Source: Flavobacteriaceae bacterium
GTDB lineage: Bacteria; Bacteroidota; Bacteroidia; Flavobacteriales; Flavobacteriaceae
Reading direction: 5' to 3'
NCBI GenBank assembly: GCA_028280265.1
Contig: JANQMD010000045.1
Location: 1 to 53,783, forward strand
Length of the DNA: 53,783 nucleotides
Shown one piece after another: positions 1 to 7,514 of this stretch; the stretch's first letter is position 1; every line of letters begins with the position of its first letter. The notes beneath the pieces were generated by a model. The model was not told the DNA's origin. It saw only the letters and a program-made list of their open reading frames with translations, and ran no database searches. The position numbers were made by a program, and so were the translations under genes.

Positions 1-55
1 TTAAATCTAAACACTCTTTTTTTAGCTCTAAACTAAATCGTTCCTTTTTTCTCAT
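1..55 (-). CDS. Partial OrfA-like transposase N-terminus
   Basis: An ATG at 55-53 opens a minus-strand frame of 18 codons that runs off the window edge: MRKKERFSLELKKECLDL. The pattern of a basic start followed by an F-S-x-E-x-K stretch resembles the first helix of IS3-family OrfA helix-turn-helix proteins. It lies about 17 bases inside the inverted-repeat-like end, as expected for such an element. The fragment is too short for a firm family call. Confidence 0.4.
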   Translation of the reverse strand, partial: MRKKERFSLELKKECLDL

Positions 56-98
56 AAAAATACCCCCAAATAGTGTCTAACTTTTTGGGGGCACTTCA
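1..98 (-). mobile_element. Left end of an IS3-family-like insertion sequence, cut by window edge
   Basis: Read on the minus strand from 98, the segment begins TGAAGTGCCCCCAAAAAG and continues into GTTAGACACT, which resembles the terminal inverted repeat of IS3/IS150-type elements as I remember them. A short reading frame follows at once. Only this end is inside the window, so the other repeat, the transposase and any target-site duplication cannot be checked. It could be a complete element or a remnant. Confidence 0.5.
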
Positions 99-180
99 AA
101 AGTCGTGGTTTTATATATCTTGTGTCAAATAGTCTTGTCTCTTTGTTCTTGTTTCTAAAAATCTAATAACCCAAAAACCT

Positions 181-220
181 TACTTCGCTCCGACTTCGAC
201 AGGCTCAGCCTGACAGCTCA
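181..220. repeat. REP-like palindromic repeat, variant copy
   Basis: The segment contains CTTCGACAGGCTCAGCCTGA, whose complement carries the core CTGAGCCTGTCGAAG. This is a variant of the core GAGCGnAGTCGA seen at 1520-1580, 13354-13380 and 35266-35308. It sits just beyond the 3' end of dnaN. A stretch upstream of it (about 150-180) has degenerate CTAAAAATCTAATAACC-type direct repeats with no gene. Confidence 0.55.
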
Positions 221-225
221 GTAAC

Positions 226-1341
226 CTAGTTATTCAACATCACTGGCATGACCAACATGGTTACTTTTTCGCCTTCTTCCGTACCATCGATAGGAGTTAG
301 GATTCCTGCTCTGTTTGGTAAAGACATTTCAATCAATACTTCATCGGAGTTTAAGTTGCTTAACATTTCACTTAAAAAACGAGAGTTGAATCCAATTTGC
401 ATGTCGTCTCCCTGGTAATCGCAACTCAAACGCTCGTCAGCTTTGTTGGAGAAGTCCAAGTCTTCAGCAGAGATATTTAATTCAGTACCTGCCATTTTCA
501 AACGAATCTGGTGTGTGGTCTTACTAGAGAAGATAGACACACGACGCACAGAGTTTAAAAAAGATGCTCTGTCCACTGTCAACTTGTTAGGGTTTTCTTT
601 TGGAATCACAGCTTCGTAATTTGGATACTTTCCGTCAATCAAACGGCAAACCAACACAAAATTGTCAAAAGTAAATTGAGCATTGGCATCATTGTATTCA
701 ATAGTTACTTCATCATCGCCACCCAATACGCTTTTTAGTAAGTTCAGCGGTTTTTTGGGCATGATAAACTCAGCCGTTTTATCGGCAGTAACATCAGCTC
801 TTGTGTATTTTACCAATTTGTGAGCATCGGTTGCAACAAACGTTAAACTCTCAGAGCTAAATTGGAAAAATACACCACTCATTACGGGTCTCAAATCATC
901 ATTGCCAGCAGCAAAAATGGTTTTTGAAATTGCGGTAGCCAGCACATGTGAAGGTAAGACAGTTTTACTTGGCGATGGCAAGCTTACTGCTTTGGGAAAC
1001 TCATCCCCACTAAAATAAGCCATGTCATATTTTCCCTGATCAGAACTGATTTCTATGGTACTACTTCCTTCAGTTTTGAAAGTCAAAGGCTGATCTGGAA
1101 ATGTTTTCAAAGTATCTAGCAGTAGTCTTGCAGAAATAGCAATAGCGCCTTGGGAATCAGATTCTACATCAACAACAGCACTCATAGTTGTTTCCAAATC
1201 AGATGCTGAAACTTTTAATTGGTTTTCAGACAATTCGAATAAAAAATTATCTAAAATTGGTAATGTGTTATTGCTATTAATAACACCTCCTAAGACTTGC
1301 AATTGCTTTAATAAATGCGAACTAGATACAATAAATTTCAT
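226..1341 (-). CDS. dnaN: DNA polymerase III beta subunit (sliding clamp)
   Basis: This is the ring-shaped processivity clamp of the replicative polymerase, acting as a dimer on DNA in the cytoplasm. The 371 residues match the usual length and show the three-fold clamp architecture. The N-terminus MKFIVSSSHLLKQLQ and the C-terminal VMPVMLNN are typical of Bacteroidetes clamps, and YPNYEAVIP in the middle is the conserved start of the last domain. The gene stands alone, with a divergent PIG-L gene upstream and an IS end downstream. No dnaA or recF is next to it, as is common in Flavobacteria. A TATCTTTG -7 box lies 29 bases upstream of the start. Nothing looks broken. Confidence 0.97.
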   Translation of the reverse strand: MKFIVSSSHLLKQLQVLGGVINSNNTLPILDNFLFELSENQLKVSASDLETTMSAVVDVESDSQGAIAISARLLLDTLKTFPDQPLTFKTEGSSTIEISSDQGKYDMAYFSGDEFPKAVSLPSPSKTVLPSHVLATAISKTIFAAGNDDLRPVMSGVFFQFSSESLTFVATDAHKLVKYTRADVTADKTAEFIMPKKPLNLLKSVLGGDDEVTIEYNDANAQFTFDNFVLVCRLIDGKYPNYEAVIPKENPNKLTVDRASFLNSVRRVSIFSSKTTHQIRLKMAGTELNISAEDLDFSNKADERLSCDYQGDDMQIGFNSRFLSEMLSNLNSDEVLIEMSLPNRAGILTPIDGTEEGEKVTMLVMPVMLNN

Positions 1342-1369
1342 CTGTTTTCCTTAGCTAAAAATTGATTTA

Positions 1370-1377
1370 CAAAGATA
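1370..1377 (-). promoter_or_regulatory. dnaN -7 box
   Basis: The minus strand reads TATCTTTG, a perfect match to the Bacteroidetes -7 consensus TAnnTTTG, and would give a leader of roughly 20-25 bases for dnaN. No convincing TTG -33 box lies at the usual spacing, so this rests on the -7 box alone. Confidence 0.5.
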
Positions 1378-1405
1378 TTCGAATTTAGGGATTTTGAAAA
1401 TAGAG

Positions 1406-1434
1406 TTATCAACATTTTTAGCGTTTTGTTGATA
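1406..1434. promoter_or_regulatory. Inverted DnaA-box-like sites upstream of dnaN
   Basis: TTATCAACA at 1406-1414 is one base from the DnaA box TTATCCACA. TGTTGATA at 1427-1434 is its inverted partner, so TATCAACA and TGTTGATA form an exact 8-bp inverted repeat with a 12-base spacer. The pair lies 30-57 bases beyond the dnaN -7 box. A DnaA site or another operator is an inference. Confidence 0.3.
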
Positions 1435-1487
1435 GCTTTCAAACGTTATAAATATGTTAATGAAACTTAAAATGATAATATATATGC

Positions 1488-1495
1488 TACATTTG
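1488..1495 (+). promoter_or_regulatory. Candidate -7 box for the PIG-L cluster
   Basis: TACATTTG matches TAnnTTTG exactly. Transcription would start near 1502, giving a leader of about 100 bases that contains the 1520-1580 hairpin. No clear -33 box is visible. Confidence 0.4.
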
Positions 1496-1519
1496 TTTGG
1501 ACATCATTGCTGTATAAGC

Positions 1520-1580
1520 TGTCACCTCGAGCGCAGTCGAGAGGTTATTTAATAAGGTCTCGACTGCGCTCGACCTGACA
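1520..1580. repeat. REP-like palindrome with 23-base arms
   Basis: The arms at 1520-1542 and 1558-1580 are reverse complements with two mismatches and share the core CGAGCGCAGTCGAG. The 15-base centre contains TTATT-T-AATAA, itself palindromic, so nearly the whole element can fold into one hairpin. It lies between the divergent dnaN and PIG-L genes, probably in the leader of the latter. Shorter or degenerate relatives occur at 181-220, 13354-13380 and 35266-35308. Confidence 0.75.
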
Positions 1581-1602
1581 AAACAACTAGCCAAGTTTAC
1601 CA

Positions 1603-4131
1603 ATGAAAAAACAGATTCTTTTCGTACTGCTATTTGCTACGTCATTTCAAATCTTTTCACAAGAACCTAAAAAGCTCAATTCAAATCAGATTTACGAGAA
1701 AATTCAAAAGCTAAATTTCCTAGGAACCGCTCTTTATGTGGCGGCTCATCCTGATGATGAAAATACCCGATTGATTTCGTATCTGTCGAATAAAATAAAG
1801 GCAAGAACCGCCTACTTATCATTAACCAGAGGAGATGGAGGTCAAAATTTAATTGGACCTGAGATTCGTGAACTTTTGGGAGTCATTCGTACACAAGAAT
1901 TGCTGGCAGCTCGTGGGGTAGATGGAGGAGAACAATTGTTTACCAGAGCCAATGATTTTGGATATTCGAAGCACCCAGATGAAACACTAGATATTTGGGA
2001 TGAAGAAAAAGTATTGGGAGATGTGGTCTGGGCAATACGAAATTTTAAGCCCGATGTCATTATCAATCGTTTCGATCACAGAACTCCTGGGACTACTCAC
2101 GGACATCATACAACTTCTGCAATGTTGAGTATGGAAGCATTTGATTTGGTGGGTGACAAGTCTAAATATCCAGAGCAACTAAAATATACAGACACATGGC
2201 AGCCCAAACGATTGTTTTTTAATACTTCTTGGTGGTTTTATGGAAGTCAGGAAAGGTTTAAAAAAGCAACCAAAGGGAATCCAAAATTTATATCCATGGA
2301 TGTTGGAGTTTACTATCCTTTGAAAGGATTGTCTAACAATGAAATTGCGGCTATTGCAAGTAGCCAACACCTTTGTCAAGGATTTGGAAGATTAACCACA
2401 CGAGGAAGTCAACCTGAGTATGTTGAATTTTTAAAAGGAGAAGCACCAAGAGATTCATCAGATATCTTTGCTGGGATCAATACCACGTGGAATCGAGTTG
2501 AAGGCGGAGGTGAGATCGGAGATATCCTATATGATATAGAAAAGAATTTCGATTTTGTAAATCCTTCAAAGCACTTACCTCAATTGTTGAAAGCTTACAG
2601 TAAAATTACACTGTTAAAAGATTCGCACTGGAAAAGTATTAAGTTACCTCAGATCGTTGAAATCATAGAAGCTTGCGCAGGGTTGTACTTAGAAGCTTCA
2701 GCTTCCAGCTCCTCAGCTGTTCCTAGTTCCGAAATTTCGATCAATATTGAAGCCTTGAGTAGAAATCCAAATACAAATATTGTTTTGGAATCTACTAGCT
2801 TTATTACTGATAAAATACTCACTGTTGTGAAAGATATGGATTTGGTAAACAACCAAAGACAGCGTTTTGCTCAGAAATTAAAATTGGGTGATTTGAATTA
2901 TACAGATCCTTATTGGCTGACCAGCAAATGGTCATTAGGAATGTACAGAGTTGAAGACCAGACCATGATTGGAAAGCCTGAAACGCCTAGAATAGCTAAA
3001 GTTGCGTTTAATCTAAGCATTGATGAATACAAAATTAGTATCGAAAAAGATGTGGTATACAGATATTCAAAAAGGGACAAGGGCGAACTGTATGAACCTT
3101 TTGAAATTTTACCTAGAGTAACCACAAAGCTGAAAGAAAAAGTCATTTTATTCACGAACAATGAACCTAAAAAAGTAGTGGTTTCCGTAAAATCAGGAGC
3201 TAATAAAGTAAAAGGAGCTTTGGAACTTTCTGCTCCCAATGGCTGGAAGGTATCGCCAAAGTTCATCGATGTCTCAATTGAACAAAAAGGAGACGAACAA
3301 TCTTTTGAGTTTACTGTTACTCCATCGAACAATGAATCTGAGGGAAAGTTACAGGCTCAAGTTATCATAGATGGGAAAAAGTATCACAAGGAGCTTGTTG
3401 AAATTAACTATTCTCACATTCCTAAACAATCTGTTTTATTGGACTCAGAAGCGAAAGTGGTAAGGCTAGATATTAAGAGGGGAGGGAATTTTATCGGCTA
3501 TATCAAAGGAGCTGGAGATGCCATTCCTGAGAGTTTGGAACAAATAGGCTATAAAGTGAAATCGATCAACCCAGAGGAAATCAATGCCGAGAACCTCAAA
3601 CAATTTGATGCCATTGTTGTTGGAATAAGAGCTTATAACACTGTTTCTGAACTAAAATACAAGCAAAAATTCTTGCTAGATTATGTAGAGAATGGTGGAA
3701 ATATGATTGTGCAATACAACACAAGTAGAAGAGTGGATGTAGGCGCACCTTTCTCGTTATCTCTATCTCGAGATCGTGTTACAGATGAAAATGCAAAGGT
3801 GACCATTCTAGAGAAAAACCATTCTGTCATGAACTTTCCAAATCAAATTACTGAAAAAGATTTTGAAGGTTGGGTGCAAGAAAGAGGGTTGTATTTCCCT
3901 AATCAATGGAGTTCAGAATATGTACCCATACTTTCCATGCAAGACAAAGGTGAAACTGCAAAAAAAGGAAGCTTGTTAATCGCCAAATACGGAAAAGGAA
4001 ACTACATCTATACAGGATTGAGCTTTTTTAGAGAGCTGCCTGCTGGAGTATCTGGGGCTTATAAACTTTTTGCAAACATGCTTTCCGTTGGAAAAGAGAG
4101 TGTGATTGTCAATGAAAAAATAAAGCAATAA
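1603..4131 (+). CDS. Secreted PIG-L/LmbE-family deacetylase with C-terminal ThuA-like domain
   Basis: This is a probable zinc-dependent N-deacetylase (PIG-L/LmbE fold) exported to the periplasm or cell surface. Residues 1-19 form a Sec signal (MKKQILFVLLFATSFQIFSQ). AHPDDE at about 48-53 and HGHH at 166-169 are the metal-binding motifs of the family. Residues about 510-600 resemble a NEW3-type beta-sandwich (APNGWKVSP). Residues about 630-840 resemble a ThuA/glutamine-amidotransferase-like domain (VVGIRAYNT, YIYTGLSFFRELPAG). At 842 residues it is far longer than the roughly 230-residue single-domain deacetylases. It heads a plus-strand cluster with a symporter and an oxidoreductase, so a role in breaking down an amino-sugar-containing glycan or conjugate is plausible. 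The real substrate is unknown. Confidence 0.85.
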   Translation: MKKQILFVLLFATSFQIFSQEPKKLNSNQIYEKIQKLNFLGTALYVAAHPDDENTRLISYLSNKIKARTAYLSLTRGDGGQNLIGPEIRELLGVIRTQELLAARGVDGGEQLFTRANDFGYSKHPDETLDIWDEEKVLGDVVWAIRNFKPDVIINRFDHRTPGTTHGHHTTSAMLSMEAFDLVGDKSKYPEQLKYTDTWQPKRLFFNTSWWFYGSQERFKKATKGNPKFISMDVGVYYPLKGLSNNEIAAIASSQHLCQGFGRLTTRGSQPEYVEFLKGEAPRDSSDIFAGINTTWNRVEGGGEIGDILYDIEKNFDFVNPSKHLPQLLKAYSKITLLKDSHWKSIKLPQIVEIIEACAGLYLEASASSSSAVPSSEISINIEALSRNPNTNIVLESTSFITDKILTVVKDMDLVNNQRQRFAQKLKLGDLNYTDPYWLTSKWSLGMYRVEDQTMIGKPETPRIAKVAFNLSIDEYKISIEKDVVYRYSKRDKGELYEPFEILPRVTTKLKEKVILFTNNEPKKVVVSVKSGANKVKGALELSAPNGWKVSPKFIDVSIEQKGDEQSFEFTVTPSNNESEGKLQAQVIIDGKKYHKELVEINYSHIPKQSVLLDSEAKVVRLDIKRGGNFIGYIKGAGDAIPESLEQIGYKVKSINPEEINAENLKQFDAIVVGIRAYNTVSELKYKQKFLLDYVENGGNMIVQYNTSRRVDVGAPFSLSLSRDRVTDENAKVTILEKNHSVMNFPNQITEKDFEGWVQERGLYFPNQWSSEYVPILSMQDKGETAKKGSLLIAKYGKGNYIYTGLSFFRELPAGVSGAYKLFANMLSVGKESVIVNEKIKQ

Positions 4132-4134
4132 GTT

Positions 4135-4242
4135 ATGTCAGATAAGAAATTAGTTTGGAAAAAAATATACACCTTAGTTCTAGTGGCTAACCTCATCTAC
4201 ATCATTTTGTTTTACATCATCCGAGAAACCTTTACGTACTAA
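4135..4242 (+). CDS. 35-residue single-span membrane peptide before the symporter
   Basis: A frame starting MSDKKLVWKKIYTLVLVANL and ending RETFTY fills the gap between the deacetylase and the symporter. It has a basic N-terminus and one hydrophobic segment (about residues 11-29), which suggests a small inner-membrane protein with its N-terminus inside. Its TAA at 4240-4242 shares a base with the symporter ATG at 4242, so the two are probably translationally coupled. Short hydrophobic partners (DUF4212, DUF3311 and DUF485 types) often precede SSS symporters, and one such pair lies at 25896-27885. By that analogy it may be a small accessory subunit. I do not recognise the family. Confidence 0.65.
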   Translation: MSDKKLVWKKIYTLVLVANLIYIILFYIIRETFTY

Positions 4243-5978
4243 TGGGAGAAAGTTATTTACAAAGCTTAGATTGGATTGTATTGGTAGCAACTTTACTATT
4301 CATCGTTATCTACGGAGTTTATGAAACAAGAAAAAGCGATAAAGGAGTTAAAGACTACATAAAAGGAGGAAATGATACTAAGTGGTGGACCATCGGTTTA
4401 TCCGTGATGGCTACACAAGCGAGTGCGATTACTTTCCTCTCAACACCAGGACAAGCCTTTCACTCAGGAATGGGATTTGTGCAGTTTTACTTCGGCTTGC
4501 CCATAGCCATGGTCATTATTTGTATGGTTTTCATTCCCATCTACTACAAATTGAATGTTTATACTGCCTATGAATATTTAGAGTCTCGCTTTGATCTAAA
4601 AACCAGATCGCTAGCAGCATTTATATTTTTAATTCAGCGTGGATTGGCAGCAGGAATTACCATTTATGCACCAGCTATTATTTTATCCTATGTATTAGGG
4701 TGGAATCTTACGACTTTAAATATTGTGATTGGATTGGTGGTGATTTTCTACACGGTTTCTGGCGGTACCAAAGCCGTAAGTGTTACACAAAAGCAGCAAA
4801 TGGTGGTTATCTTTTCTGGGATGATCATTGCTTTCTATCTGATTTTAAAATACATGCCGGATGGAATTACATTTGGAAAGGCATTAGACATTGCAGGTGC
4901 TAGCAATAAAATGAAAGTACTGGATTTTTCTTTTGATTTGAACAATCGATATACGATTTGGACAGGATTTTTAGGAGGTACTTTTTTAATGCTCTCTTAT
5001 TTTGGAACAGATCAAAGTCAGGTACAGCGTTACTTGTCAGGAAAGTCAGTTCGTGAGAGTCAGCTTGGGTTGCTTTTTAATGGATTGTTAAAAGTTCCTA
5101 TGCAGTTTTTTATCCTGCTAACAGGAGTGATGGTATTCGTTTTTTACCAATTTAATGCTTCACCTTTAAACTTCAATCCAAAGGTGCAAACTGCTATTGT
5201 GAGTTCGGAGTACTATGATGAGTACAAGCAACTTGAAGCAAGTCACTTAAAAATTGAAGAAGAGAAAAAGCTATTGCTGTTAGATGGCGTGCAAGAGAAT
5301 GAGCGGTCTTTAATTTCAGATTTGAATGAGAAAGACTTAGCGTTAAAAACAAGAGCTAGAGCCATTATTGACAAAGTTTCTGAGGAGTCAGGAGAGAAAA
5401 TTCAATCGAACGATAAAGATTATGTCTTCATTCATTTTATTGTGAACCAACTTCCAAAAGGAATCATAGGATTACTCTTGGCTGTGATATTAGCAGCAGC
5501 GATGTCTTCTACAGCATCCGAACTAAATGCATTAGCGTCTACCACCACCATTGATATTTACAAGAGAACGATCGTAAAAGATAAGGATGAAAAGCACTAT
5601 GTATCGGCTTCAAAATGGCTGACTTTTGCTTGGGGGATTCTGGCTATTCTCATTGCCTGTTTTGCAGATTTATTTGACAACTTGATACAATTGGTGAACA
5701 CCATAGGTTCCATTTTCTATGGAAGTATATTGGGAATTTTCTTATTGGCTTTCTTTGTAAAGTTTGTCAAAGCCAATGCCACATTCATCGGAGGACTTTT
5801 AGGTCAGTTGATTGTAATTCTTATCTACGTATTTTATATTTATCTTCCAGAGCAAAGAGGCGAAGAAGCACTTAGCTACCTTTGGTTGAACTTGATAGGT
5901 TGTGTGATCGTAATGCTATTGGCAATAATTATTCAAACGATCAAACCCAATAGGTCTCAAGAATTAAACTCAATTTAG
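4242..5978 (+). CDS. Sodium:solute symporter (SSS family)
   Basis: This is an inner-membrane sodium-coupled importer of the SSS family. The 578 residues contain about 13 hydrophobic segments and family motifs such as FLSTPGQAFHSGMGF near residue 65, YFGTDQSQVQRYLSGK near 250 and AAAMSSTASELNALAS near 425. A charged, alpha-helical insert of roughly 75 residues (about 320-395, rich in E and K) interrupts the membrane segments just before the conserved AAAMSSTASE region. The gene is coupled to the peptide upstream and is followed 8 bases later by a Gfo/Idh oxidoreductase. The substrate may be a sugar or amino sugar released by the PIG-L protein, but this is inference from position only. Confidence 0.9.
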   Translation: MGESYLQSLDWIVLVATLLFIVIYGVYETRKSDKGVKDYIKGGNDTKWWTIGLSVMATQASAITFLSTPGQAFHSGMGFVQFYFGLPIAMVIICMVFIPIYYKLNVYTAYEYLESRFDLKTRSLAAFIFLIQRGLAAGITIYAPAIILSYVLGWNLTTLNIVIGLVVIFYTVSGGTKAVSVTQKQQMVVIFSGMIIAFYLILKYMPDGITFGKALDIAGASNKMKVLDFSFDLNNRYTIWTGFLGGTFLMLSYFGTDQSQVQRYLSGKSVRESQLGLLFNGLLKVPMQFFILLTGVMVFVFYQFNASPLNFNPKVQTAIVSSEYYDEYKQLEASHLKIEEEKKLLLLDGVQENERSLISDLNEKDLALKTRARAIIDKVSEESGEKIQSNDKDYVFIHFIVNQLPKGIIGLLLAVILAAAMSSTASELNALASTTTIDIYKRTIVKDKDEKHYVSASKWLTFAWGILAILIACFADLFDNLIQLVNTIGSIFYGSILGIFLLAFFVKFVKANATFIGGLLGQLIVILIYVFYIYLPEQRGEEALSYLWLNLIGCVIVMLLAIIIQTIKPNRSQELNSI

Positions 5979-5986
5979 AGTTTGTA

Positions 5987-6973
5987 ATGAGTATGGAAAC
6001 TCAAAAAACGGTAAGATGGGGAATAATTGGACTTGGAAAAATAGCTCGAAAATTTGCCACAGATTTGTCGAGTGTCCCTAACTCAGAGTTATATGCTGTT
6101 GCTTCAAGAGATTCAAAAAGAGCACATGAATTTGCTCAAGAGTTTCAGGTGAATCAGTCTTACGGGGCGTATCACGATTTAGTAATGTGTGAAGAGGTAG
6201 ATGCTGTTTACATAGCCACACCTCACAGCTTTCACAAAGAGCATACTATTTTGTGTTTGAAACACCAAAAAGCAGTATTGTGTGAGAAGCCTTTAGCAAT
6301 GGATTTAACAGAGGTCGAAAAGATGATTTCTGTAGCAAAAGAAACGAATACCTTGCTCATGGAAGCCTTGTGGACTTATTTCCTTCCACATTATCAATAT
6401 GTTCTTAAACTCATTGAAAATCAAGATTATGGAAGAGTGACTTCTTTGAAAGCAGATTTTGGATTTTTCACCTCATATGATGAAGATAATAGAGTTTTTA
6501 AAAAAGAAGTTGGAGGTGGGAGTCTATTAGATATTGGGATCTATCCCATTTTTGCAGCGTTATCTACACTAGGAATACCAGACGAACTAGAAGCATGTGC
6601 TACTTTTTTTAAAAACGGTGTTGATGCCACTTGCGATATGGTGTTTTCTTATGATGAAGTCAAGGCTGAATTAAAGAGTTCTCTACTAGAAGAACTACCT
6701 ACAGAAGCAATTTTTACTTGTGAAAATGCGGTGATTAAGGTAAATAGTAGATTCCACGAGCCCTCTTCTGTGACGATATTCAAAGATGGCAAGGTAGAAA
6801 CGCTTGAATTTCCAGTCTATTATATTGGATATGGTTTTGAGATTGAGCATTTCAACCAGTTGATCCGAGATGAAAAAAAAGAGAGTGATATCATGACTTT
6901 TGAAATGTCTAAAAACCTGATAAAGACCCTCGATAAAGTGAGGAATAAAATTGATCTAACTTATAAATCATAA
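5987..6973 (+). CDS. Gfo/Idh/MocA-family oxidoreductase
   Basis: This is a cytoplasmic NAD(P)-dependent dehydrogenase of the Gfo/Idh/MocA family, which typically acts on sugars, inositols or related alcohols. The Rossmann motif GIIGLGKIARK lies near residues 12-22, the diagnostic CEKPLAMDL near 99-107, and GGSLLDIGIY in the C-terminal domain matches the GGGxxxDxG pattern. At 328 residues it has normal length. A second ATG lies two codons in (MSMET), so the start could shift slightly. It follows the symporter closely and precedes a GNAT gene by 6 bases, consistent with one operon for uptake and oxidation of a sugar-like compound. Confidence 0.9.
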   Translation: MSMETQKTVRWGIIGLGKIARKFATDLSSVPNSELYAVASRDSKRAHEFAQEFQVNQSYGAYHDLVMCEEVDAVYIATPHSFHKEHTILCLKHQKAVLCEKPLAMDLTEVEKMISVAKETNTLLMEALWTYFLPHYQYVLKLIENQDYGRVTSLKADFGFFTSYDEDNRVFKKEVGGGSLLDIGIYPIFAALSTLGIPDELEACATFFKNGVDATCDMVFSYDEVKAELKSSLLEELPTEAIFTCENAVIKVNSRFHEPSSVTIFKDGKVETLEFPVYYIGYGFEIEHFNQLIRDEKKESDIMTFEMSKNLIKTLDKVRNKIDLTYKS

Positions 6974-6979
6974 ACGAGT

Positions 6980-7441
6980 ATGATAAAAATACGTACAGCC
7001 ACTTCAGAAGATTTGGAAATTTTGTTCAAATTTGAACAAGGTGTCATTGAGGCAGAAAGACCCATGGATGTTACCATAAAAAAGGAAAAAACTTTTTATT
7101 ATGATCTTCCAAAGATGATCAACTCCAATCATGTAGAAATTGTTGTCGCAGAAATAGACGGAATCCCTGTAGGTTCTGGTTATGCTCGAATAGAAAAAGG
7201 AAGAGAGTGCTTTGAATATGATCAATTTGCATATCTAGGCTTTATGTATACAGAACCTGAATACAGAGGAAAAGGAGTCAATAAAGCTATTATGGAGTAT
7301 TTGTATCATTGGTCAAAATCTCAGGGAATTTACGAAGTTCGCTTGACTGTCTATCCCGATAATCCTCCTGCTATCAGAGCTTATGAAAAGGCTGGGATGG
7401 AAATATGTTTGCATACCATGCGGATTGATTTGAGAGATTAA
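6980..7441 (+). CDS. GNAT-family N-acetyltransferase
   Basis: This is an acetyl-CoA-dependent N-acetyltransferase of unknown substrate. The 153 residues include the GNAT acetyl-CoA motif A (YTEPEYRGKGVNKAIMEYL, with R/Q-x-x-G-x-G/A) around residues 90-108. The C-terminal part reads YPDNPPAIRAYEKAGME, typical of motif B. It is last in the plus-strand cluster and is followed immediately by a hairpin terminator. Substrate and pathway cannot be read from the sequence. Confidence 0.9.
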   Translation: MIKIRTATSEDLEILFKFEQGVIEAERPMDVTIKKEKTFYYDLPKMINSNHVEIVVAEIDGIPVGSGYARIEKGRECFEYDQFAYLGFMYTEPEYRGKGVNKAIMEYLYHWSKSQGIYEVRLTVYPDNPPAIRAYEKAGMEICLHTMRIDLRD

Positions 7442-7480
7442 AAAAAATAAGCCATTTGAAATTCAAATGACTTATTTTTT
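7442..7480. terminator. Bidirectional hairpin terminator
   Basis: AATAAG and CATTT pair with AAATG and CTTATT, flanked by an A run on the left and a T run on the right. It lies between the convergent GNAT and DUF2911 genes and could end transcripts from both sides. Confidence 0.8.
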
Positions 7481-7514
7481 AATTAATAATTTTAAATTAC
7501 CAATTGAAAATTAT

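Noticed and set aside
1378..1602. Replication origin next to dnaN
   Set aside because: Only two DnaA-box-like sites and no AT-rich unwinding repeats or dnaA gene are present.
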